The notes: a model not told the origin generated them from the sequence alone. A stretch of DNA of 64,000 nucleotides from Parasphingopyxis algicola (GCF_013378075.1 NZ_CP051131.1:1178001-1242000), one strand, 5' to 3'; numbered from the stretch's first letter, positions 55,384 to 63,992 are shown. Program-made: numbers and translations.

Positions 55384-55814
55384 CGTACCGCATCTTAAAG
55401 CAAATCCGGCCGACAGAAATAGTCGCCCCATGATTTCGGCTACAAGGTGCTGTCCTACAGCCCGTCCCTTGCAGTATTATTGCGAGACGATGTCCCCAGC
55501 AATCTTCTCGTTTCCTTCCTCCGCGCAAACCGCTCCAGCCGTCCTGACCGAATTGGAGTGGCCGTGTGTAAACTTTGTAAACTTAGCGGTTGTCCCGTCC
55601 CGGCTTCCTGCGCGCGGGGAGGCGGGACTTCTTGTGACAACCGGGCGAAAAAAAATCTTCGCTTCAACGGCTTAGACGAGGGGCCATCATGCCCCGGCCG
55701 ACCCCCTCGTCACCCCAGCCCGTGTCAACCAGTGTCAATCGTTGCACCGTATTGCATCACCAATACACCAGTGCTATGCTGATCCGATAAAGGCGCAAAA
55801 CGGAGAGAAGACCG
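55384..55814. other. gene-free gap next to the restriction-modification island
   Basis: About 430 bases without a convincing gene. Short open frames here start poorly and have no domain-like composition. Visible items are GTGTAAACTTTGTAAACTTA near 55565, a motif similar to GTTTGTAAACTTTGCG near 2073, and a short GGGGCCATCATGCCCC palindrome near 55680. It may be the boundary of the acquired island; I see no tRNA or integrase. Confidence 0.5.
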
Positions 55815-56864
55815 ATGTATAGCGAGAGCGATCTGGAGGCGGCGGTGGCCGCAGGGGCGTTGAAGGAGGCGGATGTCGCCAAGTTCCGCCGGTTCATGGC
55901 GGCCGACCGGTCGACCGCGCTGGTCGACGAGGAGCATTTCCGCCTCGTCAGCGGGTTCAACGATATTTTCGTGGCGATCGCCAGCGTGCTGTTGCTCGTC
56001 GCGATCGCCTGGCTGGGCAGCGAGATCCAGCCCTGGCTCGGCGCGCTCGGCGTCGCGGTCGCGGCCTGGGGCCTGGCCGAATATTTCACGAAGGTCCGCC
56101 GGATGGCCTTCCCTTCGATCCTGTTGCTGCTCGCCTTTGTCGGCGGGCTGTTCGGCGCGGTCGGCATGGGGCTGATCGGCGACGAGAGCCAGTACGGCCC
56201 GGGCGATGAAGCGATCGTCTCCGCTTACATCTCGATTGCCGGCGCGGTGGCCGCGGCCGGCGCCTTCTTCCACTGGCGGCGGTTCCGCGTGCCGATCACG
56301 ATCGCGGCCGGCGCCGGCGCGGTGGTCGCGACGATCATCGGCATCCTCGCCGTGGCGACGGACGGCAACGTCGAGCCCTTCCTGCACCCGTTGCTGTTCG
56401 TTTCGGGCCTGGGCGTGTTCGCGCTGGCGATGCGCTGGGACATCAGCGATCCGGTCCGCGAGACGCGGCGCTCGGACGTCGCCTTCTGGCTGCACCTGCT
56501 CGCCGCGCCGCTGATCGTCCACCCGATCTTCGCCGAGATCGGCGTGCTCGAGGGCGCGCTGACCGTGGGCGGCGCGGTGCTCGTCATCGGCCTCTATATC
56601 GCGATGGGCGGAATCGCGCTGGCGATCGACCGGCGGGCGCTGATGGTGTCGAGCCTGGTCTATGTGCTCTGGGCGCTCAACGGACTGTTCGAGCGGTTCG
56701 GCGCGGTCGAGACCAATGTCGCACTCGCGGCGCTGGTGATCGGATCGGCGCTGCTGCTGCTCTCCGCCTTCTGGCACAATGCCCGCGGGCTGGTGGTCAG
56801 GCCGCTGCCCGAAGCGATCACGAACCGGCTGCCGGTGATCGGGAAGGAAACGGCGGTGGTTTGA
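55815..56864 (+). CDS. multi-pass membrane protein of unknown function
   Basis: A 349-residue protein with a soluble N-terminal 50 residues (two short helices, MYSESDLEAAVAAGALKEADVAKFRRFM) and about ten hydrophobic segments. The N-terminal helices resemble the start of DUF2157-type membrane proteins, but I cannot confirm the family. A GGAGAG site precedes ATG 55815. A hairpin and repeat follow the stop. Confidence 0.8.
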   Translation: MYSESDLEAAVAAGALKEADVAKFRRFMAADRSTALVDEEHFRLVSGFNDIFVAIASVLLLVAIAWLGSEIQPWLGALGVAVAAWGLAEYFTKVRRMAFPSILLLLAFVGGLFGAVGMGLIGDESQYGPGDEAIVSAYISIAGAVAAAGAFFHWRRFRVPITIAAGAGAVVATIIGILAVATDGNVEPFLHPLLFVSGLGVFALAMRWDISDPVRETRRSDVAFWLHLLAAPLIVHPIFAEIGVLEGALTVGGAVLVIGLYIAMGGIALAIDRRALMVSSLVYVLWALNGLFERFGAVETNVALAALVIGSALLLLSAFWHNARGLVVRPLPEAITNRLPVIGKETAVV

Positions 56865-56865
56865 C

Positions 56866-56945
56866 TTGTCAAACTCGACTTAACAGTCGAGTCTGACAAA
56901 AAACTCCCGGTGCGGCGCCCGAGCGAATCGAAGGTCTGACAAAAA
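56866..56945. repeat. TTTGTCAG-type repeat with hairpin
   Basis: TTGTCAAACTCGACT (56866-56880) and AGTCGAGTCTGACAA (56885-56899) form a 15-bp stem with one mismatch and a TAAC loop. This is followed by CCCGGTGCGGCG and GAAGGTCTGACAAAA, modules shared with 15264-15294 and, inverted, with 62619-62660. On the minus strand the hairpin is preceded by the end of the DUF2794 gene and could end its transcript. Confidence 0.8.
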
Positions 56946-56966
56946 ACACAAAGGAGACTCTAAAAA

Positions 56967-57326
56967 CTACTCGCCGACGATCTTGAGCAGCCGCCGCTCG
57001 ACGGGGGCCAGAACCGGCGCCAGTTCATGCCCGCGCTTCAGGATCATCCCGGCCTCGTTCAAGAGCGCCCACATGCCTTGCCGGTTGTGCAGGGCGGGGC
57101 GCTTCTCGATCCGGTATTCGGGGCGCTCGGCGGTGCGGCGGAAGGCGGAGAAGGAGGCGAAGTCCTTCTCGAAATTCATCGCATAATCGCGCCAGTGCCC
57201 GGCCGCGACCATCCGGCCGTACAGATCGAGGATGCGGTTGAGTTCGGTGCGGTCGAAGCCGACCTGGTTGGGCGGGGACTGGCCCGCGGGGCCGCGCCGA
57301 TCCGGGAACGGGGTAACGGTGCCCAT
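56967..57326 (-). CDS. DUF2794 family protein
   Basis: A 119-residue protein typical of alphaproteobacteria. The core FDRTELNRILDLYGRMVAAGHWRDYAMNF spans residues about 24-52, followed by RRTAERPEYRIEKRPAL. Function unknown. Its ATG at 57326 shares a base with the stop of cysE, so it is translated from the same message. Confidence 0.9.
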   Translation of the reverse strand: MGTVTPFPDRRGPAGQSPPNQVGFDRTELNRILDLYGRMVAAGHWRDYAMNFEKDFASFSAFRRTAERPEYRIEKRPALHNRQGMWALLNEAGMILKRGHELAPVLAPVERRLLKIVGE

Positions 57327-58024
57327 CAGGCGCAATCGCTCTCCTGAACCGGGGCCTCGTCGCCGTCGCGTTCGGCGATCAGCGCATCGATCTGCTTGTG
57401 CAGCTGCTCGAGCTCGCATCGCATCAGTTCCAGCTTCTGGGTCGAAGGATCGAACACTTCGCTGCACGGCGTACCATAGGGGACGAAACCTTCGGGCTTG
57501 TCCTCGGCGTCCATAAGGGTCGGCTTGGCCGGAATGCCGACCATGACCGCACCGGGCTGGACGTCCTTGGTGACGACGGCATTGGCGCCGATCCGTGCGC
57601 CCTTGCCGACGGTGATGGGTCCCAGGATCTGCGCGCCCGAGCCGATGATCACATCGTCCTCGATCGTCGGGTGACGCTTGCCGGGGACGCCGTCGGCCGG
57701 GTTCGTGCCGCCGAGCGTGACATTCTGGTAGATAGTGACATTGTCGCCGATCGCGGCGGTTTCGCCGATCACCGTGAAACCGTGGTCGATAAACAGGTGC
57801 CGCCCGATCTTCGCACCAGGGTGGATGTCGATCGCGGTCAGGAAGCGCGACCAGTGATTGACGAAACGGGCGAGGAAAAACAGCCTGCCGCGGAACAGGA
57901 CGTGCGCCAACCGGTGATAGGTAAAGGCCCACACGCCCGGGTAGAGCAACACTTCGATCCGGGAGCGCGGTGCAGGATCGCGGGACCGTATGGAATCGAT
58001 ATAGGCAATCAGTCGGCCAGGCAT
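57326..58024 (-). CDS. cysE: serine O-acetyltransferase
   Basis: Acetylates serine to O-acetylserine, the carbon acceptor for sulfide in cysteine synthesis. The 232-residue protein is of the short (EpsC-like) form: an N-terminal helical part, then hexapeptide repeats with DIHPGAKIG, the catalytic DHG of FIDHGFTVIGE, GGTNP and KRHPTI. The C-terminus carries an extra helical tail (LEQLHKQIDALIAERDGDEAP). It complements the cysD-cysNC unit elsewhere in the window. It is divergent from oxyR. Confidence 0.94.
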   Translation of the reverse strand: MPGRLIAYIDSIRSRDPAPRSRIEVLLYPGVWAFTYHRLAHVLFRGRLFFLARFVNHWSRFLTAIDIHPGAKIGRHLFIDHGFTVIGETAAIGDNVTIYQNVTLGGTNPADGVPGKRHPTIEDDVIIGSGAQILGPITVGKGARIGANAVVTKDVQPGAVMVGIPAKPTLMDAEDKPEGFVPYGTPCSEVFDPSTQKLELMRCELEQLHKQIDALIAERDGDEAPVQESDCA

Positions 58025-58144
58025 TTGCTTCTCCCGCGCCAGTGGCGATCCGCAACGTAATAATCATTCAGTGTAAAAAAAACCAGTTCGGCCCGCTATA
58101 CCCCCCAAAAGGCCAGCTTTCCCATCGATTCATGGTTGATTTCG

Positions 58145-58181
58145 ATAAGTAATCCCTTATTTATCGAATATAACGATAAAT
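58145..58181. promoter_or_regulatory. dyads upstream of oxyR, candidate autoregulatory site
   Basis: ATAAG/CTTAT at 58145-58160 and ATTTATCG (58159-58166) / CGATAAAT (58174-58181) are AT-rich inverted repeats in the 169-base cysE-oxyR gap, the second ending 12 bases before the start codon. OxyR proteins contact four spaced ATAG-like elements; the spacing here is only roughly alike. Confidence 0.45.
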
Positions 58182-58193
58182 TTGAGGGTGCGC

Positions 58194-59096
58194 ATGTCGA
58201 CCTATCTGCCGACCTTGAAACAGCTGCAATATCTGGTCGCGCTGCGCGATCATGGCCATTTCGGCAAGGCCGCCGAGGCCTGTTTCGTCACGCAGTCGAC
58301 CCTGTCCGCGGGGCTGCGCGAGCTGGAGTCGCTGATCGGCATCACGCTGGTCGAACGGACGCGGCGCGTCGTACGCTTCACCCCGCTCGGGCTCAGCATC
58401 GCCGACAAGGCACAGCGCGTGCTGCGCGAGGCCGAGGAGCTTTCGGAGATGGCGCGCGCCGCCGGCAAGCCGCTATCGGGCGAAATGCGGATGGGCGTTA
58501 TTCCGACCATCGCGCCGTTTCTCCTCCCGCATATCCTGCCCAAGCTCCGCACCGACTGGCCAGACCTCAAACTGTTCCTGCGCGAGGAGACGAGCCCGGC
58601 GGCCTGCGATTCGCTGCAACGCGGACAGATCGACTGCATCCTGCTCGCCCTGCCCTATCGCTGCGGCGAGGTGGACACCGCCGAACTGTTCGACGACCGG
58701 CTGTTCGTCGCGTTCCCCAAGGGCGAACCGGCCAACCCGCCCAAGAAAATCGCACCCGAGATCATCGACGAGGGGCGGCTGCTGCTGCTCGAGGACGGGC
58801 ACTGTCTGAAAGATCATGCGCTCGCCGCCTGCAACCGCCCGGAACTGCGCGCCGAGGCGCGGATGATGGGCACGTCTCTGCATACGCTCGTGCAGATGGT
58901 CGAGAACGGCCTTGGTACGACGATGCTTCCCGAAATGGCGATCGACGCCGGCATCCTGCGCGATACCAATATCGTCGCCCGGCCGCTCGATGCCGATCAC
59001 CCGGCCCGGACGATCGCGCTGGTCTGGCGCAAGAACAGCCCGCGCGAAAAGGATTTCCGCCTGCTCGCCGATGCGATGCGCGAGGCGGCGACTTGA
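58194..59096 (+). CDS. oxyR: hydrogen-peroxide-sensing LysR regulator OxyR
   Basis: A 300-residue LysR-type activator. The N-terminal helix-turn-helix (HFGKAAEACFVTQSTLSAGLRELE) and the redox pair Cys204 in LEDGHCLKD and Cys213 nine residues later match the peroxide-sensing cysteines of E. coli OxyR (199 and 208). ATG 58194 (MSTYLPTLKQLQY) has GAGGG upstream; the TTG at 58182 is unlikely. Catalase or ahpC genes are not next to it; the peroxiredoxin at 18258 is a possible target. Confidence 0.94.
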   Translation: MSTYLPTLKQLQYLVALRDHGHFGKAAEACFVTQSTLSAGLRELESLIGITLVERTRRVVRFTPLGLSIADKAQRVLREAEELSEMARAAGKPLSGEMRMGVIPTIAPFLLPHILPKLRTDWPDLKLFLREETSPAACDSLQRGQIDCILLALPYRCGEVDTAELFDDRLFVAFPKGEPANPPKKIAPEIIDEGRLLLLEDGHCLKDHALAACNRPELRAEARMMGTSLHTLVQMVENGLGTTMLPEMAIDAGILRDTNIVARPLDADHPARTIALVWRKNSPREKDFRLLADAMREAAT

Positions 59097-59185
59097 CGCC
59101 GTCCTGTCCAAAAGGGCAGGTCGCTCGCAACCATAGCGCTTGCTATGCGTTAACCACTTATATCCCCTCAACCAAATCAAGGAGA

Positions 59186-59851
59186 ATGAAGTTGTCTAAG
59201 TCTATGCGATTGGCCAAAGGTACCGGCGTTTCAATGGGTTTGGCTCTGTTCGCCCTCGGCAGCGCGCCTGCGCTCGCCGATCATCACGGTGGCGCGAGCC
59301 ACGATGGCGATGCCGAAATGACGACCCAAGCGGAAACGACTGAAACCGTCACGGTCGGCGGCGCTGAAATGCTGCCGACGCGCAATATCGTCGAAAACGC
59401 GTCCAATTCTCCGATTCACACGACGCTCGTCGCCGCGGTTGCGCAGGCCGAGCTCGTCGAGACGCTGTCGGGCCCGGGTCCGTTCACCGTCTTCGCACCG
59501 ACGAACGAAGCGTTCGGCCTGCTGCCCGCCGGCACGGTCGATGCGCTGATGCAGGACGCCGCGCGCGCCCAGCTCGCGCAGATCCTGACCTATCATGTCG
59601 TGTCCGGCGCGGTTGATGCCGAAACGCTGGTCGGCATGATCGAGGAAGCCGGCGGCGAACTGACGTTGACCACGGTCGAGGGATCGCCCTTGGTCGCGAC
59701 GCTCGATAATGGCGCAGTTTCGCTGCGCGACGAAATCGGCGGCGTGTCCTATGTGACGCAGACCGACGTTCCCCAGTCCAACGGCGTTATCCACGTCATC
59801 AACGGCGTGTTGGTGCCCGAACCGGAAACGGCCGGCGCCGGCGACCGCTAA
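59186..59851 (+). CDS. secreted fasciclin-domain (FAS1) protein
   Basis: A 221-residue precursor with signal peptide (MRLAKGTGVSMGLALFALGSAPALA), an acidic His/Asp-rich linker (DHHGGASHDGDAE), then one FAS1 domain from about residue 65. FAS1 hallmarks are FTVFAPTNEAFGLLPAGTVDAL and the H-box YHVVSG, ending NGVIHVINGVLVPE. Bacterial members act in adhesion or as stress-related exported proteins. ATG 59186 has an AAGGAGA site. The oxyR gene lies 89 bases upstream. Confidence 0.92.
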   Translation: MKLSKSMRLAKGTGVSMGLALFALGSAPALADHHGGASHDGDAEMTTQAETTETVTVGGAEMLPTRNIVENASNSPIHTTLVAAVAQAELVETLSGPGPFTVFAPTNEAFGLLPAGTVDALMQDAARAQLAQILTYHVVSGAVDAETLVGMIEEAGGELTLTTVEGSPLVATLDNGAVSLRDEIGGVSYVTQTDVPQSNGVIHVINGVLVPEPETAGAGDR

Positions 59852-59869
59852 AGCCTGACGGCGAAGTTC

Positions 59870-59900
59870 AAGGGGCGCCGCGCTGCGGCGCCCCTTTCCT
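59870..59900. terminator. bidirectional terminator between fasciclin gene and moaE
   Basis: AAGGGGCGCCGC (59870-59881) and GCGGCGCCCCTT (59885-59896) form a perfect 12-bp stem with a 3-base loop, followed by TTCCT. It lies between convergent genes and can serve both strands. Confidence 0.8.
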
Positions 59901-60348
59901 ATTGACCCGACCAGCGACCGCGCTGCTCGATATCGTCCGCGCGCGCCTCGACCCAGCCGGACCGGCCGTCGGCGAATTCCTCGCGCTTCCAGAACGGCGC
60001 ATCGGTCTTGAGCCAGTCGATAACGAAATGCATGGCGTCGATGGCATCGCCCCGGTGGCGCGACGCGGCGCCGACAAAAACGATCCGCTCTCCCGGCACC
60101 ATTCGGCCGACCCGATGGACGATCGTCAGCGCCGAAAGTGCCCAGCGGCGGGCGGCATCCTCGGCGATGCGCCGCAACGCATCCTCCGTCATCCCGGGAT
60201 AATGTTCGAGTTCGAGCGCCACGAGACCGCCATCGCCCCGCACCAGCCCGGTGAAAGTCGCGATCGCACCCGCGCCGTCGATTGCAAGCCCGGCGCTTTC
60301 GGCCGCCGGGTCGAATACCTCCTTCTGGACCCGGATGTCCGGCGTCAT
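59899..60348 (-). CDS. moaE: molybdopterin synthase catalytic subunit
   Basis: Large subunit of molybdopterin synthase, which inserts the dithiolene sulfurs into precursor Z. The 149 residues have ATFTGLVRG near residue 30, the LELEHYPGM segment, HRVGRMVPGERIVFVG and the KREEF lysine near residue 121. Its ATG overlaps the moaD stop (ATGA). The two subunits are thus produced together. Confidence 0.95.
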   Translation of the reverse strand: MTPDIRVQKEVFDPAAESAGLAIDGAGAIATFTGLVRGDGGLVALELEHYPGMTEDALRRIAEDAARRWALSALTIVHRVGRMVPGERIVFVGAASRHRGDAIDAMHFVIDWLKTDAPFWKREEFADGRSGWVEARADDIEQRGRWSGQ

Positions 60349-60602
60349 CCGCCCGTCACCGGCGGAAACAGCGCGATCTCCCGGACGCCGGCCAGCGGCG
60401 CATCGAAGCCGGCGAATTCCTGGTCGATTGCGACGCGCAGCCGCTCCTTGTCGGCAAGAGCTTCGGCATATCCGCCGCCGCGAGCCGCGAGCCAGTCGAT
60501 CAGGGCGTCGACCGTTTCCACGCCGTCGGGCGGTTCGATCGTTTCGGCATCGCGGCCGAGCGCCTCGCGTACCCAAGCGAAATAGAGCAGTTCGATCGCC
60601 AT
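60345..60602 (-). CDS. moaD: molybdopterin synthase sulfur-carrier subunit
   Basis: An 85-residue ubiquitin-like sulfur carrier. It starts MAIELLYFAWVREALG and ends in the required Gly-Gly (FPPVTGG), which is activated to a thiocarboxylate. It overlaps moaE downstream by 4 bases and follows pgsA by 5 bases, so pgsA-moaD-moaE form one unit. Confidence 0.94.
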   Translation of the reverse strand: MAIELLYFAWVREALGRDAETIEPPDGVETVDALIDWLAARGGGYAEALADKERLRVAIDQEFAGFDAPLAGVREIALFPPVTGG

Positions 60603-60607
60603 AGCGC

Positions 60608-61171
60608 TCAATCCATATGTTTGAGACCGGCGCGGAGATAATCCCAGCCGGTAATCATCGTCAGCCCGGCCGCCAGCCATAGCGACACCAGCCCGACCAT
60701 CTTCACCCAGGCGAAGTCGGTCCAGCCGCCATGGGCCACGGCTCCTGCCAGGATCAGCGCGCCGAGCGCGACCATCTGGAAGGCGGTCTTCCATTTCGCC
60801 AACTGGCTGACCGGCACCGAAACACTGAGCCCCGCGAGGAATTCGCGCAGGCCGGACACGATGATCTCCCGCAACAGGATGACGATCGCCGCGATCACGT
60901 GCCAGCTCTCGATGTCGCGCGTGAAAATGAGCATCACGATCACGGAGGCGACCATGATCTTGTCGGCGATCGGATCGAGAAAGATGCCGAGCTTCGACAC
61001 CGTCCCCTGGGAGCGCGCGAGGTATCCGTCAAGATAATCGGTCGCACCGACGGTGCAGTAAAGAATGAAGGCGCAGATATAGCCGAACCAGCCCGAATCC
61101 CAGAGCAGCGCGACGAGCACCGGAACGGCGAAAATGCGCGAAAGCGTCAGCAGATTGGGCAAGGTCAGCAT
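60608..61171 (-). CDS. pgsA: CDP-diacylglycerol-glycerol-3-phosphate phosphatidyltransferase
   Basis: Membrane enzyme making phosphatidylglycerol phosphate. The 187-residue protein has the CDP-alcohol phosphatidyltransferase motif D-x2-D-G-x2-A-R-x8-G-x3-D-x3-D at residues 45-70 (Asp45, Asp48, Gly49, Arg53, Asp66, Asp70). Four or more membrane helices follow. It precedes moaD by 5 bases and is divergent from a lysophospholipid-transporter-like gene. Confidence 0.95.
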   Translation of the reverse strand: MLTLPNLLTLSRIFAVPVLVALLWDSGWFGYICAFILYCTVGATDYLDGYLARSQGTVSKLGIFLDPIADKIMVASVIVMLIFTRDIESWHVIAAIVILLREIIVSGLREFLAGLSVSVPVSQLAKWKTAFQMVALGALILAGAVAHGGWTDFAWVKMVGLVSLWLAAGLTMITGWDYLRAGLKHMD

Positions 61172-61320
61172 GGTCGGCCCCTCCTAACCGCTTTTGCCAA
61201 CGCAACAAAGCCTCGTCGCGACAATGGCGGGCGCGGGCCCGGCCCTTGGCGCGCCGGAAAGCCTCCGCTATGCGTGCTCTCCATCTCGACGCACCCCCTT
61301 CCCTCTTCCCGAAGGACTGC

Positions 61321-62601
61321 ATGCCGACATCGCTCGAACTTTTGACCAAGCGCCGCTTTGCGCCCCTGTTCGTTACCCAGATGCTGGGCGCGTTCAACGA
61401 CAATCTGTTCAAGTTCGCGATGGTCGTACTCGTGATCTACGAAATCTATGATGACGAGACGCTCGAATTCCAGTTCAGCTCGATCTCGACCGGCCTGTTC
61501 ATCCTGCCATTCTTCCTGCTGTCCGCGATTGCCGGGCAGCTGGCCGACAATATGGACAAGGCGAAGATCATCCGCTTCGTCAAAACGCTGGAAATCGTCA
61601 TCGCTCTGACCGGCGCGGCCGGCCTGATCCTTCAGTCGATACCGCTCATGCTGACCGCCCTGTTCGCGCTCGGAGCCCAGTCGACATTTTTCGGGCCGAT
61701 CAAATATGCGATACTGCCGCAGCATCTCGAAAAGGACGAAGTGCTGGCCGGCACCGGCCTCGTCGAAGCGGGCACCTATATCGCGATCCTGGCCGGCACC
61801 ATATTGGGCGGCGTGATCGTCGACTGGCTGGGCGCCTTCTGGGCCGCGGTCTGGGTTTTGACGGTCGCGCTGGTCGGTAGGATCAGCGCGCATTTCGTGC
61901 CCGCCGCACCGGCCCAGAAGGAACCGGAGCCGATCGACTACAACATCTTCCGCTCGTCCTACCGCCTCGTGAACGGGACGATGCATATCCGGCGGCTCTT
62001 CCTCGCGATTATCGCGATCAGCTTCTTCTGGACGATCGGCTCGGTGCTGATCATCCAGTTCCCGCCGCTGGTGAAGAATGTGCTGACCGCCGACCCCAAG
62101 GTCGCGAGCATGTTCCTCGGCATATTCTCGATCGGCATCGCGATCGGATCGATCCTTTCGAACCGCATACTCAAGGGCCAGGTTTCGGCGCGGATCGCCC
62201 CGTTCAGCGTGATCGTGATGGGCGGGTTCGTGCTTATCCTCTATTTCATCGCGATCCAGTGGCAGGGCCTGGAAAACGGCGAACTCTACGATCTGGTCGG
62301 GTTCATCATGCACGACGGCAGCTGGCTGTTGCTCGCCGTCCTGATGGGCGTGGCGATCGCCGGCGGGATGTTCGTCGTGCCGCTCTATGCCTTTCTGACG
62401 ACCACCGTCGACCTGAGCCAGACGGCGCGGACCATCGCCGCGAACAATGTCGTCAATTCGGGATCCATGGTGCTCGGCGCGCTGGCGGCATTCGGGCTGA
62501 GCGTGCTCGGTGTTTCGACGACCGAGCAACTGTTCCTCGTGGCGGCCATGTGCCTCGTATCCGCCTGGACCGCCTGGCTGCTTCACAAAGCCTGCGATTA
62601 G
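61321..62601 (+). CDS. LplT-like MFS transporter
   Basis: A 426-residue major facilitator protein of twelve helices. The N-terminal LLTKRRFAPLFVTQMLGAFNDNLFKFA is characteristic of lysophospholipid transporters (LplT) and of the MFS part of the larger MFS-acyltransferase fusions; here no acyltransferase domain follows. A role in lysophospholipid flipping is inferred, supported by divergence from pgsA. ATG 61321 has GAAGGA four bases upstream; the longer frame to 61246 lacks a site. Confidence 0.88.
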   Translation: MPTSLELLTKRRFAPLFVTQMLGAFNDNLFKFAMVVLVIYEIYDDETLEFQFSSISTGLFILPFFLLSAIAGQLADNMDKAKIIRFVKTLEIVIALTGAAGLILQSIPLMLTALFALGAQSTFFGPIKYAILPQHLEKDEVLAGTGLVEAGTYIAILAGTILGGVIVDWLGAFWAAVWVLTVALVGRISAHFVPAAPAQKEPEPIDYNIFRSSYRLVNGTMHIRRLFLAIIAISFFWTIGSVLIIQFPPLVKNVLTADPKVASMFLGIFSIGIAIGSILSNRILKGQVSARIAPFSVIVMGGFVLILYFIAIQWQGLENGELYDLVGFIMHDGSWLLLAVLMGVAIAGGMFVVPLYAFLTTTVDLSQTARTIAANNVVNSGSMVLGALAAFGLSVLGVSTTEQLFLVAAMCLVSAWTAWLLHKACD

Positions 62602-62618
62602 GATTTTTCGGATATTTC

Positions 62619-62711
62619 TTTGTCAGACCTTCGGCTGCGCCTCAGGCGCGGCACCGGGAATTGTTCGTCAGAATTTCCCTACCGGAAAATCGCGAGCAAC
62701 GTTCTGACAAA
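62619..62711. repeat. complete 93-bp TTTGTCAG repeat unit
   Basis: Starts TTTGTCAGACCTTCGG and ends GTTCTGACAAA, giving imperfect terminal inverted repeats, with GCCTCAGGCGCGGCACCGGG and TTGTTCGTCAGAATTTCC inside. It is the clearest full copy of the family also seen at 15096-15330 and 56866-56945. The layout resembles a small non-autonomous element. Confidence 0.8.
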
Positions 62712-62722
62712 CAGCATCCCGC

Positions 62723-62917
62723 CTAGCCCAGGAACGTCATGAAAAAGACGAAGCCGCCGGCCCAGGTGACGGTGAAGAGCCGCGCGTTTTCGGCCAGCTC
62801 CCCGCGCCGGGGAAATGGCGGGCGGCGCAGCGTAATGATCGTGTCGATATCGCGCTCGCGGCGGATGAGGTCGACGGTGAGCGGCGCGTAGGGCGAGTCG
62901 GATGGAGCGGTTGCCAT
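62723..62917 (-). CDS. small membrane protein of unknown function
   Basis: A 64-residue protein with a charged N-terminal half (VDLIRRERDIDTIITLRRPPFPRRGEL) and one C-terminal transmembrane helix (LFTVTWAGGFVFFMTFLG). The composition and the conserved-looking charged block suggest a real tail-anchored protein. It stands alone between a repeat unit and the CitE-like gene. No family recognised. Confidence 0.65.
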   Translation of the reverse strand: MATAPSDSPYAPLTVDLIRRERDIDTIITLRRPPFPRRGELAENARLFTVTWAGGFVFFMTFLG

Positions 62918-63033
62918 GACCGCTCGTTAACATTTTGTTTACCATCCCGTTTACACTCGAAGATGGTTAAGATGGGGATAGCCGGCCGATGTCCCCGATC
63001 GGGACAAGCCCGACCGCCAGTTCTACGAGTATC

Positions 63034-63894
63034 TCAGTCCCGCGCCGCCTCGCGCTCGGCAATTGCCTCGGCCAGCGCGACGAGCCGCTCGGCCTCGGCG
63101 AGATGCAGCCGTTCGACCATTGCGCCGTCCACCTCGAGCACGCCCTTCCCGGCATTTTCGGGCTCGGCAAAGGCCGCGATGATCGCGCGCGCATCCTGCA
63201 GCGCTGTGCGCGAAGGGGCGAATATCCGGTTTGCCGCGTCCAGCTGATCGGGGTGGATCAGCGTCTTGCCGTCGAAACCGAGTTCCCTGCCCTGCTCGCA
63301 TTCGCCGGCGAGCGCGGCATCGTCGCCGATGCCGTTGAACACCCCGTCGATCACGATCTTGCCATGCGCCCGGGCCGCCATCACGGTCAGCGAAAGCGCG
63401 GTGGCGAAGGCTTCGCGGCCGGACCGCAACCTGGCCTGCATGTCCTTGGCGAGGTCGTTGGTGCCCATTACCATCGCCGAGAGTCTCGGCGCCGCCGCGA
63501 TCTCGGCAATGTTGAGAATCGCGAGCGGCGTTTCGATCATCGCCCAGATCGGCAGGTCGGCCTCCGAGGCGCCGTCGATATCCGCCGCGCGCGAGATTTT
63601 CGGGATCAGCAAGCCGTCCGGCCGTGCCGCTTTCACCATCGCAAGATCGTCCGCGTTCCACTCGGTATCCGCGCCGTTGACACGGACGACAAGCTCGCGC
63701 CCGCCATAGCCGCCGGCCGCAATCGTTTCGGCCACCTGGTCGCGCGCTGCCGCCTTGGCATCGGGCGCAACGGCGTCTTCCAGATCGAAGATCAGCACAT
63801 CGGCGGGCAAGGATTTCGCCTTTTCCAGCGCCCGGGCATTGGCGCCGGGCATATAGAGGCAGGAACGGCGGGGGCGGAATGCGGGATCGGTCAT
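63034..63894 (-). CDS. CitE-like HpcH/HpaI aldolase/lyase
   Basis: A 286-residue TIM-barrel lyase of the citrate lyase beta-like family. Features are RRSCLYMPGANARALEKA at the N-terminus, DVLIFDLEDAVAPDAK with metal-binding acids, LIPKISRAADI, an ALSAMVMGTNDLAKD segment and FDGKTLIHPDQLDA near the end. Such enzymes cleave malyl-CoA, methylmalyl-CoA or citramalyl-CoA. The citrate lyase alpha and gamma subunits are absent, so it is a CoA-thioester lyase or thioesterase, not citrate lyase. ATG 63894. Confidence 0.92.
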   Translation of the reverse strand: MTDPAFRPRRSCLYMPGANARALEKAKSLPADVLIFDLEDAVAPDAKAAARDQVAETIAAGGYGGRELVVRVNGADTEWNADDLAMVKAARPDGLLIPKISRAADIDGASEADLPIWAMIETPLAILNIAEIAAAPRLSAMVMGTNDLAKDMQARLRSGREAFATALSLTVMAARAHGKIVIDGVFNGIGDDAALAGECEQGRELGFDGKTLIHPDQLDAANRIFAPSRTALQDARAIIAAFAEPENAGKGVLEVDGAMVERLHLAEAERLVALAEAIAEREAARD

Positions 63895-63992
63895 GCGCGC
63901 CCTTATTCCGCAAGGCCGGGCACAAACCAAGGTTGACGTGAACGTAAAGCAAGGCGAGAGTGGCGCCAAACAGAATCACGGGAGAAGCGATC

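Noticed and set aside
55346-55782. Short plus-strand frames next to the restriction endonuclease
   Set aside because: They begin in the endonuclease promoter region, have no ribosome binding site and no domain-like composition; no controller helix-turn-helix is visible.
58136-59185. Apparent fusion of an upstream frame to the fasciclin protein
   Set aside because: The upstream part is another frame of oxyR; the signal peptide and AAGGAGA site at 59186 set the real start.
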